Position numbers and translations under genes: made by a program. Below the pieces are notes generated by a model. The model ran no database searches. It saw only the letters and a list, made by a program, of their open reading frames with translations, and was not told the origin of the DNA. Source: Liolophura sinensis (taxonomy: Eukaryota; Mollusca; Polyplacophora; Chitonida; Chitonidae). Taken from it: a stretch of DNA of 64,000 nt. This document shows positions 22,907 to 35,879 of the stretch, piece by piece. The DNA lies in contig NC_088303.1 in NCBI RefSeq assembly GCF_032854445.1, positions 10,673,501 through 10,737,500 on the forward strand. The letters run 5' to 3'. Numbering within the stretch: position 1 is the first letter of the stretch; the number at the start of each line of letters is the position of its first letter.

Positions 22907-23694
22907 ATGGCAAGCCGCATTCTATTCTTTACGCAGTTTGCGTCGCTATGTTTTGCTGCCTGTGTGAATCACTCAACTAAGATGTATATTTCAAGAGCGG
23001 ATTAAAATAAAAGGCAACCATGTACACAGCGTCGTCCTGTTCAGTCTATTACGCCACAAAGTCCAGACACGATTCTCATATCCACAAAATGTCTACGGGA
23101 TTGAATCAGCCCGGTAGTTTAGGAGAATCCCTCTAGCGTAAATTTTATGTCAATTTACTGGCGGTCCGTGTGTAGCGTGGATTTAAATGAATTGTAGGGG
23201 GCTAAAGGACGCCGTGTCTGTAGAAGAAAAGCGCCATTCCCTACTGATAAACGAGAGTAATCAATCAAAATATTTTGAATGATCAAACGCCAACCTAGAA
23301 ATTAGTTTTATTGGCGTCTCGGAGCGTTACAGGGGAGCTAGCTTGATTTCACGCCTGCGTACAGACAGTTTGGTTTTATAGTCGTTGATCACGGCTCTCT
23401 TTGCTAATGGAACTAATTTTGGATGAAGAACTGTCGAGGCATCTAACTCGAAAACGGGAGAGGAACGTGCCTAAGCGGACGTCACGTGAGTGATTGGCCA
23501 GATTTGCTGTGTAAGCTGGTTCCTGACTTGGATTAAACATTTCCCGTAGCACGAACGTTACGAATACTGTCGTACGGAGGTTCTCATTCATTCGAGTCAT
23601 ATTTATGATTCAGTTAGAGCAGATCTTGCTGTAACGTTATATGCATTTCCATGCTAAGTTTCACAGTTTAAAAAAAAATTCAAAGCAAATAAGA
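22907..23694. other. No recognised feature
   Basis: The sequence is unique and somewhat GC-richer around 23150-23560. The minus-strand open frame 23376-23600 lacks recognisable character. Confidence 0.35.
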
Positions 23695-23729
23695 CTGTAT
23701 AGACCTATCAATTTGATAGGTCTATACAG
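23695..23729. repeat. Perfect 35-bp inverted repeat (17-bp arms, 1-base centre)
   Basis: CTGTATAGACCTATCAA is followed after one base by its exact complement, TTGATAGGTCTATACAG. It would form a strong hairpin as RNA or a cruciform as DNA. An A run at 23671-23678 lies just upstream. No element boundaries or gene are visible around it. Confidence 0.9.
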
Positions 23730-25064
23730 CCTATTACATAAACAGTAGGCCGACATCATGCAGATGATTAGCAGTCGCCGTGCAGTTCCATTGCTAACAT
23801 ATGAACAGAGTTGCCGAATAAGCTGAACATGGTGCCACCAACCCAATCCTAATTTTCTGCCACCGGAATAGTATTCATTATACATCTGTATAAGCGAAAG
23901 TATAAACATTAACAATTATGAAATCTTTGGTGGGACCAGAGCTCGAATTGAGCTCAGGTATATGTCTCTAGAGAAGAACACTACTCACTTAACCATATCA
24001 GTGATTTTATTATGAACTTTAAAAAAGTTAAGTTACAGTAAAAATGACAGCGTACACACACAAGATTGATTGATTTATTGACTGACTCATAGATTGAAGC
24101 CTGTAACCATGCATATTTCCCTTTGGCTTGAGAAATCAACGGCCTCCGTTTAGGAAACCATAATAAACCATCGGTAAGTAATTGAATAATTTGTTCAAAT
24201 ATATATGCCGCACAGATTGAAAAGAAAAGACAAACAATAATACAACCTTACTTTTTTTGGAAGATGCATGGATACAGACCTAAACTTCCACACCCATATT
24301 TTTGTGACGTGTTTGGTAACTACTTAAAAAAATTTTAATCTGTAATTCTTTGGGAGGCGCCAACCCGAAACAGGATGTCCCATCACTCGTACCCCACGCA
24401 TAAATGTCTAAAATACAAAACAGGCTTCCCGGGTGACGTCAGCGGAAACAGCTGCGGTCCAGGTTTATAGAAATCACTCGCGACTGATTGTTTAAAACAC
24501 ATAACATTACTGTGTTATCGTATTTCACAATGCGCTCAGTTTTATTCACTTTGATCTGCGATACCTCGTTTACGCAACATCACAAAAAGTAAAAGATACG
24601 CTTTTTAACCTTTGTGTGTGATATTTTATCAATGCATACATACATTTGGTCTGGTGTTATCTTTTCCTTTAACTTAAAGTGAATATACAGGTCAGTAAAT
24701 GTAGGTCAGCATGACATGCATGATGTGAATATATAAAATTAAAAACTTACAGAACAGAGAGTAAAACGAGAACAACGTGATAACTGGCAAATGATCACAC
24801 GTAACCGGTGAAATATGGCCTCTGTGGGATGGGGTACATGAAGACATCATCATGACAACAATGATATTCACTATATGATATATACAGCCTTTAGTCCCTG
24901 TAGCACCAACTTTTTCGCCATATTTTGTAAAGAAACTAAAAAGAGGATAGAAAAACAACAAAAAGCTTTTCTCTGTGATGGCCATATTCCACAGCCAATA
25001 AGCATGATTGATGCCTACCTTGCCCAACTTTAAGCAAGCAACCATATAAACGTTAAAATAGACT
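23730..25064. other. No recognised feature
   Basis: The minus-strand open frame 24692-25045 (117 codons) is hydrophobic in places, but it has no recognisable motif and runs into the repeated segment at 25065. I do not call it a gene. Confidence 0.35.
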
Positions 25065-25155
25065 GACTGTCAAAATCTGGACCTGGAAGAGGTACCTGGC
25101 AGTGTCAAAGGGACGTCAATCGCAGCATCGAATTTCGACAATTCATCAATATAAC
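25065..25155 (-). repeat. Segment paralogous to 50385-50535
   Basis: GACTGTCAAAATCTGGACCT, GAGAGGTACCTGGCA-like and CATCAATATAACTC words recur in order at 50385-50535. Read on the minus strand, both give the pattern (Y/F)IDExxKF, DVPL(T/A)L and GTS. It is a short shared segment of unknown origin, perhaps a transposon scrap. Confidence 0.5.
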
Positions 25156-25614
25156 TCTTAAATGCACAGTTTTCATTCACATAAATTTTCCATTTTTTTT
25201 CATATTCAACAAGCCTCTAAACACCAAAGTGCCAGTTAAGTTGTGACAAACACCCTAAAATAGAGCGAATTACGTTCGTCCTCTTGTAAACCCTAGTGCT
25301 AATGAGTGACTCCATCTGTTGAAAGCTATACGTCACCTCACTGAAGAGCTGAGTCCAACTACAGGACTAGTTTTTTTCCGAACAATACCCTTGCATGTGT
25401 CATTATACTGCACTTTGTGAACAGATACTCGCTTACAAAAAAATCGTATAAAATACTGGATGTCACAAAAAGAGAGTTAGCATGCATCGACAACGCTTAC
25501 TTTTAAATGATCTACTCTGTGTTAATAACAATACTGTAAAAAAAAAACACGTTAGCTAAAGTATGAATCTTTCCTCTACATTGTTCTGCTACAGTAAGTT
25601 CATATCATTTCCAG

Positions 25615-25800
25615 CTGTATATGTCAGAATTAAAATTTAAGGTGAGATTATGTTTTCACCTTTTATTTCACGACACCAACTATGACGAGAATTACACATA
25701 TGAAAGAATATTGTTACCAACTATTTACCATCACGTCTGTTGGAATCTGACACGGATTTGGCGACAGTTCGGGAAAGAGCGCTTTGTCCACGTTTTGGAG
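25615..25800 (+). CDS. Candidate internal exon, weakly receptor-like
   Basis: An acceptor-like CATTTCCAG ends at 25614 and a donor-like TTTTGGAG|GTCAGT lies at 25800/25801. Between them one frame is open and reads LYMSELKFKVRLCFHLLFHD, TNYDENYTYERILLPTIYHH, VCWNLTRIWRQFGKERFVHV and LE. Aromatic and charged spacing in YERILLPT...TRIWRQFGKERFVHV is faintly like the segment before the second lobe of ANF-receptor/GABA-B-type ligand-binding domains. That likeness is my inference and is weak. No partner exon is recognised on either side. It may be a lone or decayed exon, or chance. Confidence 0.25.
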
Positions 25801-26779
25801 GTCAGTTAAGTTAACCCGTGGTGTCTAAAAGTTTGAGTAATTCAATTTATATAATATGTAATTTTTGAGGAAACAAATAACTAGCTTGCTTTTACAAGGC
25901 TCTCAATTTTATAAATAAATGAAGTCTGACTATTTAAAGGTCAAATCAAGTAACCTATTGGCAGCGTGAAGATCTTCTCCATTCCTAACCGACGACACGT
26001 CTTTGGCGGAAAATTTAACCTTAGAACCAATCACAATCCTTGTATCACGTGACAAGCGAGTGACACAGAGCCGCCTTCATATTTCAAAATACAAGGTTGC
26101 GACTGGAGGAACGGTTAAGAATAGACTTTATCATATTACCGACAAGACAGTACAAGCAGCTCCTATCAGGTCTGATTTAATGACACTGGGTTAAATCGCT
26201 TTCACGCGGCGTGATTGGTAGTATCAACTTGTCCATTCGACCTGTCGAACGACAAACGATATTTTATGTACGTTGTGGAATTTGGACCAATTGCACCGTC
26301 TGAACATGTCTTTTGAAAGAGAGCATTTCATGCAATGAGTGGATACATACAATTTAATGAGAACATGGCTACAAGTGTGACCATACGGTACCACTGGTGT
26401 AATGATATTTTTCATCGATATATTTTGACTGTTAATGAAACTAATTACCACTGAGAATGTGGAAACAGTGACGCTAACAAGTGTGACAATCGTTCTGAAA
26501 AATCCGCCAAATTGGTTAGCAGCATACAGTTTATTTCTTAACTACCTATTCTAGTATTCCTGATAAAATATACTTTCAAAGCTTTTGTTATCTTCAAAAA
26601 TGATTGATAACCTTTGTTTTTTAAACTTGTTTGGAACCGTTATTGAAAATAAGTTTTCAAAAACGTTGTTTTGACAACTTCATTCAAACTAGGGAGAAAA
26701 CAAAGGACTTCCACCAAGCTATGCTTCTTTCTAGAGAATGATGAATAAAGCACGCAGGACGGAATCTGTTTCAAATAAG
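25801..26779. other. No recognised feature
   Basis: This is AT-rich sequence up to the start of the satellite. The open frames at 26003-26194 (+) and 26224-26451 (-) are not supported. Confidence 0.4.
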
Positions 26780-29560
26780 GTGCTATTTGGAGTCGGTCAC
26801 AATCAGGGTATTATCTGAATAAGACCATAATCAGGCTGTTATCAGAAATTCATCATAACCAGGTGTCATCTGGAGTCGGTCACAATCAGGGTATTATCTG
26901 AATAAGGCCATAATCAGGCTGTTATCAGAAATTCGTCATAACCAGGTGTGATCTGGAGTCTGTCACAATCAGGGTGCTATCTGAATAAGGCCATAATCAG
27001 GCTGTTATCAGAAATTCATCCTAACCAGGTGTCATCTGGAGTCGGTCACCATCAGGGTGTTATCTGAATAAGGCCATAATCAGGCTGTTATCAGAAATTC
27101 ATCATAACCAGGTGTCATCTGGAGTCGGTCACAATCAGGGTGTTATCTGAATACGGCCATGATCAGGCTGCCATCAGAAATCCGTCATAACCAGGTGTCA
27201 TCTGGAGTCGGTCACCATCAGGCTGTTATCCGAATAAGACCATAATCAGGCTGTTATCAGAAATTCGTCATAACCAGGTGTCATCTGGAGTTGGTCACAC
27301 TCAGGGTTTTATCTGAATAAGGCCATAATCAGGCTGTTACCAGAAATTTATCATAACCAGGTGTAATCTGGAGTCTGTCACAATCAGGGCGTTATCTGAA
27401 TACGGCCATGATCAGGCTGCCGTCAGAAATCCGTCATAACCAGGTGTCATCTGGAGTCGGTCACAATCAGGGTGTTATCTGAATAAGACCATAATCAGGC
27501 TGTTATCAGAAATTCGTCATAACCAGGTGTCATCTGGAGTTGGTCACACTCAGGGTTTTATCTGAATAAGGCCATAATCAGGCTGTTACCAGAAATTTAT
27601 CATAACCAGGTGTAATCTGGAGTCTGTCACAATCAGGGCGTTATCTGAATACGGCCATGATCAGGCTGCCGTCAGAAATCCGTCATAACCAGGTGTCATC
27701 TGGAGTCGGTCACAATCAGGGTGTTATCTGAATAAGACCATAATCAGGCTGTTACCAGAAATTCATCCTAACCAGGTGTCATCTGGAGTCGGTCACAATC
27801 AGGGTGTTATCTGAATAAGACCATAATCAGGCTGTTATCAGAAATTCATCATAACCAGGTGTCGTCTGGAGTCTGTCACAATCAGGGTATTATCTGAATA
27901 AGGCCATAATCAGGCTGCCATAAGAAATTCGTCATAACCAGGTGTGATCTGGAGTCTGTCACAATCAGGGTGCTATCTGAATAAGACCATAATCAGGCTG
28001 TCATCAGAAATTCATCATAACCAGGTGTCGTCTGGAGTCTGTCACAATCAGGGTATTATCTGAATAACGCCATAATCAGGCTGTTATCAGAAATTCATCC
28101 TAACCAGGTGTCATCTGGAGTCGGTCACCATCAGGGTGTTATCTGAGTAAGACAATAATCAGGCTGTCGTCAGAAATTCATCATAACCAGGTGTCATCTG
28201 GAGTCGGTCACCATCAGGCTGTTATATGAATAAGACCATAATCAGGCTGTTATCAGAAATTCGTCATAACCAGGTGTCATCTGGAGTTGGTCACACTCAG
28301 GGTTTTATCTGAATAAGGCCATAATCAGGCTGTTACCAGAAATTCATCCTAACCAGGTGTCATCTGGAGTCGGTCACAATCAGGGTGTTATCTGAATAAG
28401 GCCATAATCAGGCTGTTATCAGAAATTCATCATAACCAGGTGTAATCTGGAGTCTGTCACAATCAGGGTGTTATCTGAATACGGCCATGATCAGGCTGCC
28501 GTCAGAAATCCGTCATAACCAGGTGTCATCTGGAGTCGGTCACAATCAGGGTGTTATCTGAATAAGACCATAATCAGGCTGTTATCAGAAATTCATCATA
28601 ACCAGGTGTCGTCTGGAGTCTGTCACAATCAGGGTATTATCTGAATAAGGCCATAATCAGGCTGCCATAAGAAATTCGTCATAACCAGGTGTGATCTGGA
28701 GTCTGTCACAATCAGGGTGCTATCTGAATAAGACCATAATCAGGCTGTCATCAGAAATTCATCATAACCAGGTGTCGTCTGGAGTCTGTCACAATCAGGG
28801 TATTATCTGAATAAATTCATCATAACCAGGTGTCATCTGCAGTCGGTCATGCTCAGGGTGTTGTCTGAATACGGCCGTGATCAGGCTGCCATCAGAAATT
28901 CGTAATTACCAGATGTCATCTGGAGTCGGTCACAATCTGGGTGTTATCCGAATAAGACCATAATCAGGTTGTCATCAGAAATTCATCATAACCAGGTGTA
29001 ATCTGGAGTCTGCCACACTCAGGGTTTTATCTGAATAAGACCATAATCAGGCTGTTATCAGAAATTCATCATAACCAGGTGTCATCTGGAGTCGGTCACC
29101 ATCAGGGTGTTATCTAAATAAAGCCATAATCAGGCTGCCATTAGACATTCGTCATAACCAGATGTCATCTGGAGTCAGTCACAATCTGGGTGTTATCCGA
29201 ATAAGACCATAATCAGGTTGTCATCAGAAATTCATCATAACCAGGTGTTATCTGGAGTCGGTCACAATCAGGTGTTATCTGAATAAGACCGTAATCAGGC
29301 TGTTATCAGAAATTCATCATAACCAGGCGTCATCTGGAGTCGGTCACCATCAGGGTGTTATCTAAATAAGGCCGTCATCAGGCTGCCATCAGAAATTCGT
29401 CATAACCAGGTGTAATCTGGAGTCGGTCACAATCAGGGTGTTATCTAAATATGGCCACAATCAGGCTGCCATCAGAAATACCTCATAATTAGGTGTCATC
29501 TGGAGGCGGTCACAATTAGGGTGTTTTTAGAAATAGATCATAACCATGTGTCATCTAGAG
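26780..29560. repeat. 83-bp satellite array, about 33 copies, with higher-order structure
   Basis: A head-to-tail 83-bp unit holds CATAACCAGGTGTCATCTGG, AGTCGGTCACAATCAGGGTG, TTATCTGAATAAGGCCATAA and TCAGGCTGTTATCAGAAATT. Starts at 26854, 26937 and so on are in exact 83-bp register over most of the array. Each unit contains three ~28-bp cousins of CAYAAYCAGGgTGTTATCtG, so the 83-mer is an old trimer. A block of three units (249 bp) at 27269 recurs at 27518. Variant-specific units at 27850, 27933 and 28016 recur exactly 747 bp (nine units) later at 28597, 28680 and 28763. Edge units (after 29400) are the most diverged. It is non-coding. Confidence 0.97.
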
Positions 29561-30688
29561 TCGGATGTTAGAAGATGACAACTGGATTCAGTTGAAAGCA
29601 GGTATTATGTTGTCTTTTCCATATACGTTCAGCATATAGGGCCTATTTCATCGTTAGGCTATAACAAACAGTACACATGTATTCTAGCCCAATATTAGCA
29701 CAGAAGATTCAGTGATTCACAAATTGAATTATGTACATTAATTTAGAGGCAGGTTTCAGTTTTCAGGCTTCAGATGTGTACAATACTTGTACTGTTAAAG
29801 AAATCATATCACCACTAAAGAACAGTTTCTTCTAATTTAGACTACACCGAAAATTTCTTTAGCACTCAAAGTTATTGAGCTTGCCAAGGAACTGATTTTT
29901 TCACAATGCTAATTTTCTTAAATAGAAGAGGTATTAGTCTAAATGTCAGAGTTAATGAAATCTCCTCCCGAATGATATTATACAAACGTCATTATAGGAT
30001 AACAAATCGACTCGTGCATAAGATGACGCAAAAACCTATTGAATAGCTACAAATCAAAAAAGCCATAACGAAAATCCCATTAGTCCGTGTTCGGTTTTTT
30101 ATTCGTCCTGTTATCATGTGCAGATTATTACACTTCCCAGTCAGTTCCGTATACAGGAGCAGTCATTTTGTCTAGTTGATTTGCCTATTCATCAATTAGG
30201 TCAGCTGTGGGTTTTTTCACCGCTGTTCAATTTGTTCACAGCACCACGAACCTTATAAAAATACGGCAAACCAATTTCCACGAACTGACTGTAACCCACC
30301 ACTTGCTCGGAGGTTGTCCACTTCAGAATCTGTAGCGACATTTGTATCATTGCCATCAATACATGCATTCAAGTGCAGTAGTTATAGGGACTAGAATTTA
30401 TAGTGCACAGACCCGCTTCTGAGTATGGGCTGTGCTTAGGTTTAATAAGTACGATCTGTTTAATATATCCTAAAGAGTGTTCAAACAACTTTGTTAACCT
30501 CTTTTTATCATTTTCAATCACTTACGTAGAAATGTGTATCAGCCTGACGAGTTTTGTACCCAGTCAGTTTTCTATGAAAGGTAGCAAAATGCCTATTGAA
30601 TAATGTTTCCTGGTTTTGATTTTTCCACATACCAAGTTTGATTTACAACAGCTTTATTTCATTTTAATACAATTTGCCACTGTTAAAA
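29561..30688. other. No recognised feature
   Basis: This is unique AT-rich sequence between the satellite and a SINE. The open frame 30403-30603 (+) is unsupported. Confidence 0.4.
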
Positions 30689-30925
30689 GTGAGTGAGTCA
30701 CTGAGTGAGTCAGTGAGTCAGTGCTTATAGTTTAACGTCGTACTTAACAATCATTTGACGAGTCATTTGACGGCGAAGGAGTCCTTAGGGTGCACCTTTT
30801 TGCAGGACGGATTTCCACCACTGTCTTATCTAGTGCTGCTTCATTGGGACGACTTAACGAAGGCACAGGATAGACCCTGGATCTGCCGTCCCCGAAGCCG
30901 ACGCTCTACCAAGCTATCGGGGCAG
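30689..30925 (-). mobile_element. SINE family B, internally deleted copy
   Basis: It starts with the GTGAGTGAGTCACTGAGTGA tail, then GTTTAACGTCGTACTTAACA, CAGGACGGATTTCCACCACT and CTTAACGAAGGCACAGGATA, and jumps to the head (ATAGACCCTGGATCTGCCGT, GACGCTCTACCAAGCTATCG). About 120 bp of the middle present in the copy at 61080 is missing. Confidence 0.88.
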
Positions 30926-30999
30926 GTGATATTTAAAATGCATTCAATACCTTAAACTGTAGCTAAGGCCCACAACCAAAAGGCACCAAACAGGTGTTG

Positions 31000-31720
31000 A
31001 TTTAAAATGCCGCAATTCTTTACTATACAATGAAGAGCCGAAGAAGACAGGATCGACCTGGAAACGTAGCACGTGACAGAAGGAAGAGCAGCACGTGACA
31101 GAGGGAAAGCCCTAGAACCCACTGATATTCTGGCAGCCACAGAGAATGGGGATCTGCGAGAACGACCCTAATTAAGAGGGTCAACCCTTAGGCATTTATG
31201 GTAAAGCTGCACCCATCGACTTCTCTATTGACTTTACAGCTGATTATGGCAATGTTATCGCCGACTTAGCTGTGTGATTAGAGGCGTTTTAAGAAAAACT
31301 TGTCAAAGGATTGTAGGCATACAATTGGTGTTTTACAACAGCAGCTTTTTAGTTGCTATCCCTCATCAAAGGCAAGGACAAACAAAATCTTTCTTCATCT
31401 CCCCCAAAGTCTGCTTTGATTACAGATAGGGGCTGGTAAATCACAAATACGCCAAATCTGTGGGATAGACATTTTCGCACCCTGTCCTCTCGAGCCTACA
31501 GTCTTCTGATGAAAAAACGTTATTACAATATTCATTAGCCTGTTAATTCATCTCTGTGTTGTGTCCTTGATCTCGTGACTAATCTCAGTATGGAAGTTCA
31601 AGGGTTAAGTTTGAAAGATGACATCAAAGGCAATGTTGTTTACAGATTTCGATTGCTGTGCTACTAGGCAAGAAATTAACAACCAATCACATTTAATCGC
31701 TCCTTGCATAAATCATAAAA
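31000..31720 (-). repeat. Block M, copy 1 (most diverged)
   Basis: This is the first of three M blocks (others at 39090 and 43700). Shared + strand words include AAAGCTGCACCCATCGACTT, GCTTTGATTACA and GACATCAAAGGCAATG. The minus-strand frame that is open in the other two copies is broken here. Confidence 0.55.
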
Positions 31721-32208
31721 CGCATACCTTGTTGTTTTTATGCAGCTTTTCGAACTTGTTAATAATTTAAAGCCAAAAGTGCGTCAAAGAACTTTTTGGT
31801 TGTCTTTTTTCGGCACACACAAATTGATGTCTCGCGGCGTCAATTTTAACATGGCTTTTTAGCTTAGAATGGATACACTTCACTGAGAACCTCCGTCTCA
31901 TTTAATCAATAAATGTTAATGTAAACAGAACGGGTTGTTGTCCTGTGAATATTTTTCCATATGTTATATGCCCTCACAAGACACACAACACAGCAATAAC
32001 GACATGGGGACATTTCAACCATATTACAACATATACAGTAAGGGGTGAAGAATACAGATCCTCTCATTACTGACTAACGCTCTCACTATTTCCAGCCAAA
32101 TAATACGCTAAAAACTGTAATCATACAGAACCTCTGTAGACCTCACCACAGAGGACTTAACCATATGGGAGCAATTTTCTCCGATATCGTCAAATAATCA
32201 CAGTAAGA

Positions 32209-32310
32209 GGGAGGCACATTACACGTTCATGCACTCTAAGGACTCCGTCGACATATGACTGAAAAACTGTTAAGTACGACGTTACACCCTAATACACCCT
32301 ACTCACTCAC
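32209..32310 (+). mobile_element. SINE family B, 3' fragment
   Basis: GGAGGCACATTACACGTTCA, TGCACTCTAAGGACTCCGTC, CTGTTAAGTACGACGTTACA and the CTCACTCAC tail identify the 3' end of family B. Confidence 0.85.
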
Positions 32311-32399
32311 TATCGCATATGTCCAGTATACGAATGCATATTAGTGCCGAAATTGTTTGTTGTCCCAAAAAACACGCAGAAATAGAATGCCATAGATTT

Positions 32400-33075
32400 A
32401 CAGTCCACATGTAATAGATAGTGATTTACACAAGCTGGACAGGTCAACACTGACACAGACACTTATCTGCCTCGGGCGCCAGATCGGTGGATTCCACCAC
32501 ACTGACTTGATGGCGTCCTGACACTTTGCTTAGGAGCGCCTCCTGAACGTTGCTACGTGTCTGCATATAAAAAAAGCCATTTATCAAGCCATTGGTCCTA
32601 ACGGTTGGAAATCCGTGGGATTACATTTATGACGAAAAATCTCTTCGGAGATGGATGTCAGATGTGGTTCTTTAATATTGGGGAAGTTATTTACGTGATT
32701 CGTGGATTTATTTATAATGGAAAGTTAAGAACGATGGGTGAGATTCATAAACAGCCAGAAACTAGATGATAGGGTAATTATCTTTCAATGAACGGCTATA
32801 GGCTACATTTAGTAGACAACACATCATTTTTGAAGGCTGAAAACTCGTAAACTTTCACAAACTGTCATTTTCAATACAATTGTCTTGCGCATTACAGCAT
32901 TAATTTTAAACAGTACATAACTTCCCATCCACTGAAGATGTCCTCAAGCCATACAGTCAAATCTGTGAAGTACTGAGATATTATACAAAAGCGACATGTT
33001 ATAATACAATAGCCTTCTTAACCTTTAATTGATACATATACCAAATCCATATTTTAAACGCCTTCTCAGTTTAAA
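32400..33075 (-). repeat. Block N, copy 1
   Basis: The anchor is AGTGATTTACACAAGCTGGA followed by CAGACACTTATCTGCCTCGG and CACTGACTTGATGGCGTCCT. It continues with ATTTATGACGAAAAATCTCT and ATGGATGTCAGATGTGGTTC. It abuts copy 2 directly, so these two are in tandem. Confidence 0.85.
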
Positions 33076-33090
33076 ACTTAAGACAAAGAC

Positions 33091-34575
33091 GGTGATGTGT
33101 ATTTCTCCATGATAAATCTACTCTGACCTTTACACATAAACTTGTCAGTGTCGTTATTTGCAGTAGTCGTAGAAGTTATTACCATATTGACTTAGACTGG
33201 CAAATCCGCGTGGAAAAATAATATATCTGATTTTTAATCCTAACATGACAGATAGTGATTTACACAAGCCGGACAGATCAATACTGACACAGACACTTAT
33301 CTGCCTCAGGAACCAGATCGCGGATTCCATCACACTGACTTGATGGCATTCTGACACTCTGCTCACGAACGCCTCCTAAACGTTGCTAGGTATCTGCGCA
33401 AAAGCAAGTCCGACACGAGCGTATGATGATAAAGCTGTTCTTTCCGTGTCAAGCCATTTGTCATAACGGTTGGGAATCCGAGGAATTATACTTACGGCGA
33501 AAACTCTCCTGGGAGATGGAAGTCAGTTGTGTATTCTTGATACTGGGTGTTACTATTGTGCTGTGTTTCTTTATAATGAAAACTATTGCATGATAAGTGA
33601 GATTCATAACCATCGACGGGAAAAGAGCGCCGGCTAATTGTGTTTGAAAGATCAGCTGTCGGCTACATATAGAAGACCACACCCCACTTTTGAAGGCTGA
33701 AAAATTCCGCAAGCCGTCATATTCCATGGAATCGTCTTGCGCAAACAAAATTTAAATATTAAATGCTAAATGACCATGCACCTTTGAAGATATCCCCAAA
33801 ACAAACAATCCTATCTGTGTTCAGATGTTATACAAAAGCGACATATGGTAGGAGCCTTTTTAAGCTTAATGCTAGTTATAGCAAATCTAACATCGTATAT
33901 TTTAAAAACGTCTCATGATTATAAAAGTAAGACAGGAAACACCATTCCCTTGAATAATCCATTTCTACACATGAGCGTCAGTGGACTGGAGCATGCCCTT
34001 GTATTCCGTCTTAAAAACAGATTGACTGAGCTCACCACATGGCTATCGATCAAGCACTGATTGACCCGGCGTCAGAAAACTGTGACTGGATACGGTGTCA
34101 CGTTTGGTGTCTGTATAATGATATTCCTGCGTGATAACACATTGATTTTGTGAGCAACGGTTTGGGTAGGTACGCTTTAGACAGCCTGGTGATATGATTG
34201 CGTGACAATGGTTAATGTAGGAAGGGACAGTTAAAGTCGTAACGAGTAAATTGAACCCAAAACCAAAACCCTATTTTGACAACTTTGTAAATGGTGGTAT
34301 ATGATGAGCTTTCGGCCGCAACAGTTGCCATCATCAGATAATAGTGTGAAACCTCTCCATAGCAGAATAAACTGAACCCAGTGTTCGCCAAATTTGTAAC
34401 ACAAAAAGAGAGGATTGATAAAGTCCATAATTGGCCTTCCCTCAAATTGATCTAACACGACTAATATCAAGAAATTTTCTCCCTATGTTTCCGTTAAACC
34501 GCCAGAATCTGCGATCCCTCCATGGCTTCATCCGGATTTCAAGGCATCCTTCAGTTCCTGTCTGAAACATATACC
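33091..34575 (-). repeat. Block N, copy 2 (long form)
   Basis: It begins GGTGATGTGTATTTCTCC. It contains the same anchor at 33245 and a longer right part (CACATGAGCGTCAGTGGACT, GCATGCCCTTGTATTCCGTC, CCATGGCTTCATCCGGATTT) shared with copy 5 at 40105-41470. The minus-strand frames here (33154-33366, 33461-33748) are partly shared with other copies but carry no known domain. Confidence 0.85.
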
Positions 34576-35257
34576 GGTTATCGCAATGAATAAACGATGC
34601 ATACGGACCGTGTTTTGTGATATATCACTGTGTTATAACACAATAGAAAATGCTCCTTTCTCTGCAGAGACATTTACTGAATATTGTGTCGAACAGAGCT
34701 GATAAGGCAGTCCAAATCTAAGGCAGATTCGCTAAAGCTTTCAGAGCAATTCAGGACTAATCTTTGCAGTGCCATATCTTTTGTCTAATGTTTTTCATTT
34801 CATAATTTAGGTGTATGATAGTTAAAAGCGCCTGTTGTAAAACAACCTGTGTAATAAATATGTTGTAGCCGGAAATTTATCTAGAATTAGTAGAAAGTAA
34901 GAAAATTCTTTTCCAGGTTGTGCGTATCAACTGATTGTATATAAAATAGTAATATGCAACGTACATGTAGAAGTTATAACGAGTTATCACCAGCAGGTCT
35001 TTAGTTGCATTAGACCGCCACGTTGGCTAATTATATTGATACGTATGACATTTTTCGAGGTCAATAATCGCAAGACCAGTACATAGGCCTACAACATTGA
35101 ACATAAACCAATAGTAGTGAACGTAAGGTAGATTTATGAATTACTTTAAGTTTTATGGATGGAGAAATCCAGGGTGCCACACATCTTTGGAAATTTACTC
35201 AGGAACTTTCTCACGTGGGACAAAACATGCACCCACCATGCACTGGTGGAAGAATGA
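34576..35257. other. Unassigned sequence inside the block array
   Basis: This AT-rich spacer shares only short pieces (GTTGTAAAACAACCTGTGTA) with the spacer before copy 6 near 42140. No gene is seen. Confidence 0.4.
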
Positions 35258-35525
35258 ATGAATATTTGGGGTTTTACGTCATACTTAACAATTTTCCAGT
35301 CATATGACGGCGAAGAGCCATTAGGCGTGTGTACATATAATGTGTTTTCTTGTGGCAGGACGAGTTCATGTCGCCAAAGTGCTGCCGCCACTGAAGTATC
35401 ATGCCGAAGACACCAGACATGACACCCCACCCAGTCACATTATACTGATACTGGGCCAACCAGTCCTGTTTCCTTGCTCTAACCCTCAATGCTGAGCGCC
35501 AAGCCTGGTGGAGGACAAATTTCAC
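35258..35525 (-). mobile_element. SINE family C
   Basis: It is related to family B at its 3' end (GTTTTACGTCATACTTAACA, CCAGTCATATGACGGCGAAG) but has a different body: CGCCAAAGTGCTGCCGCCAC, CACCAGACATGACACCCCAC, ACTGATACTGGGCCAACCAG and TTGCTCTAACCCTCAATGCT. The 5' head is truncated. Fragments of the same family lie at 43163 and 43451. Confidence 0.8.
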
Positions 35526-35879
35526 CAGCTGTAAATATGTAAATCAGTAATGTAAGGACAGTAAATGAGCAAAGATTAATGAAAATAATGCTAACCTCTG
35601 AGTGTAGCAGAACTAAAGGACATGATTTGTTGAAAGACTACGTAGCTGAGATCTCCGAGTGGGGGAAAGGGGAGGGGACGAACCTCAGTGATCTGATAAC
35701 CTGAGGTACAGATTTTGATGTTTCCCACTTCATGATTTGACTGTATGATCGGGCAAATGTTGTAACAAAATACATACTGTCATATCTTACAGCAGGAAAT
35801 TTATGAAACAAAAGTCGATTAGAATAAGTAAAAGACAAGAAAAATCTATTACAGGCCAGGCACGGTGCCTAGCCAGCCA

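Noticed and set aside
26780-29560. CRISPR-like array
   Set aside because: The repeats are directly adjacent with no unique spacers, and the DNA is eukaryotic. It is a satellite.
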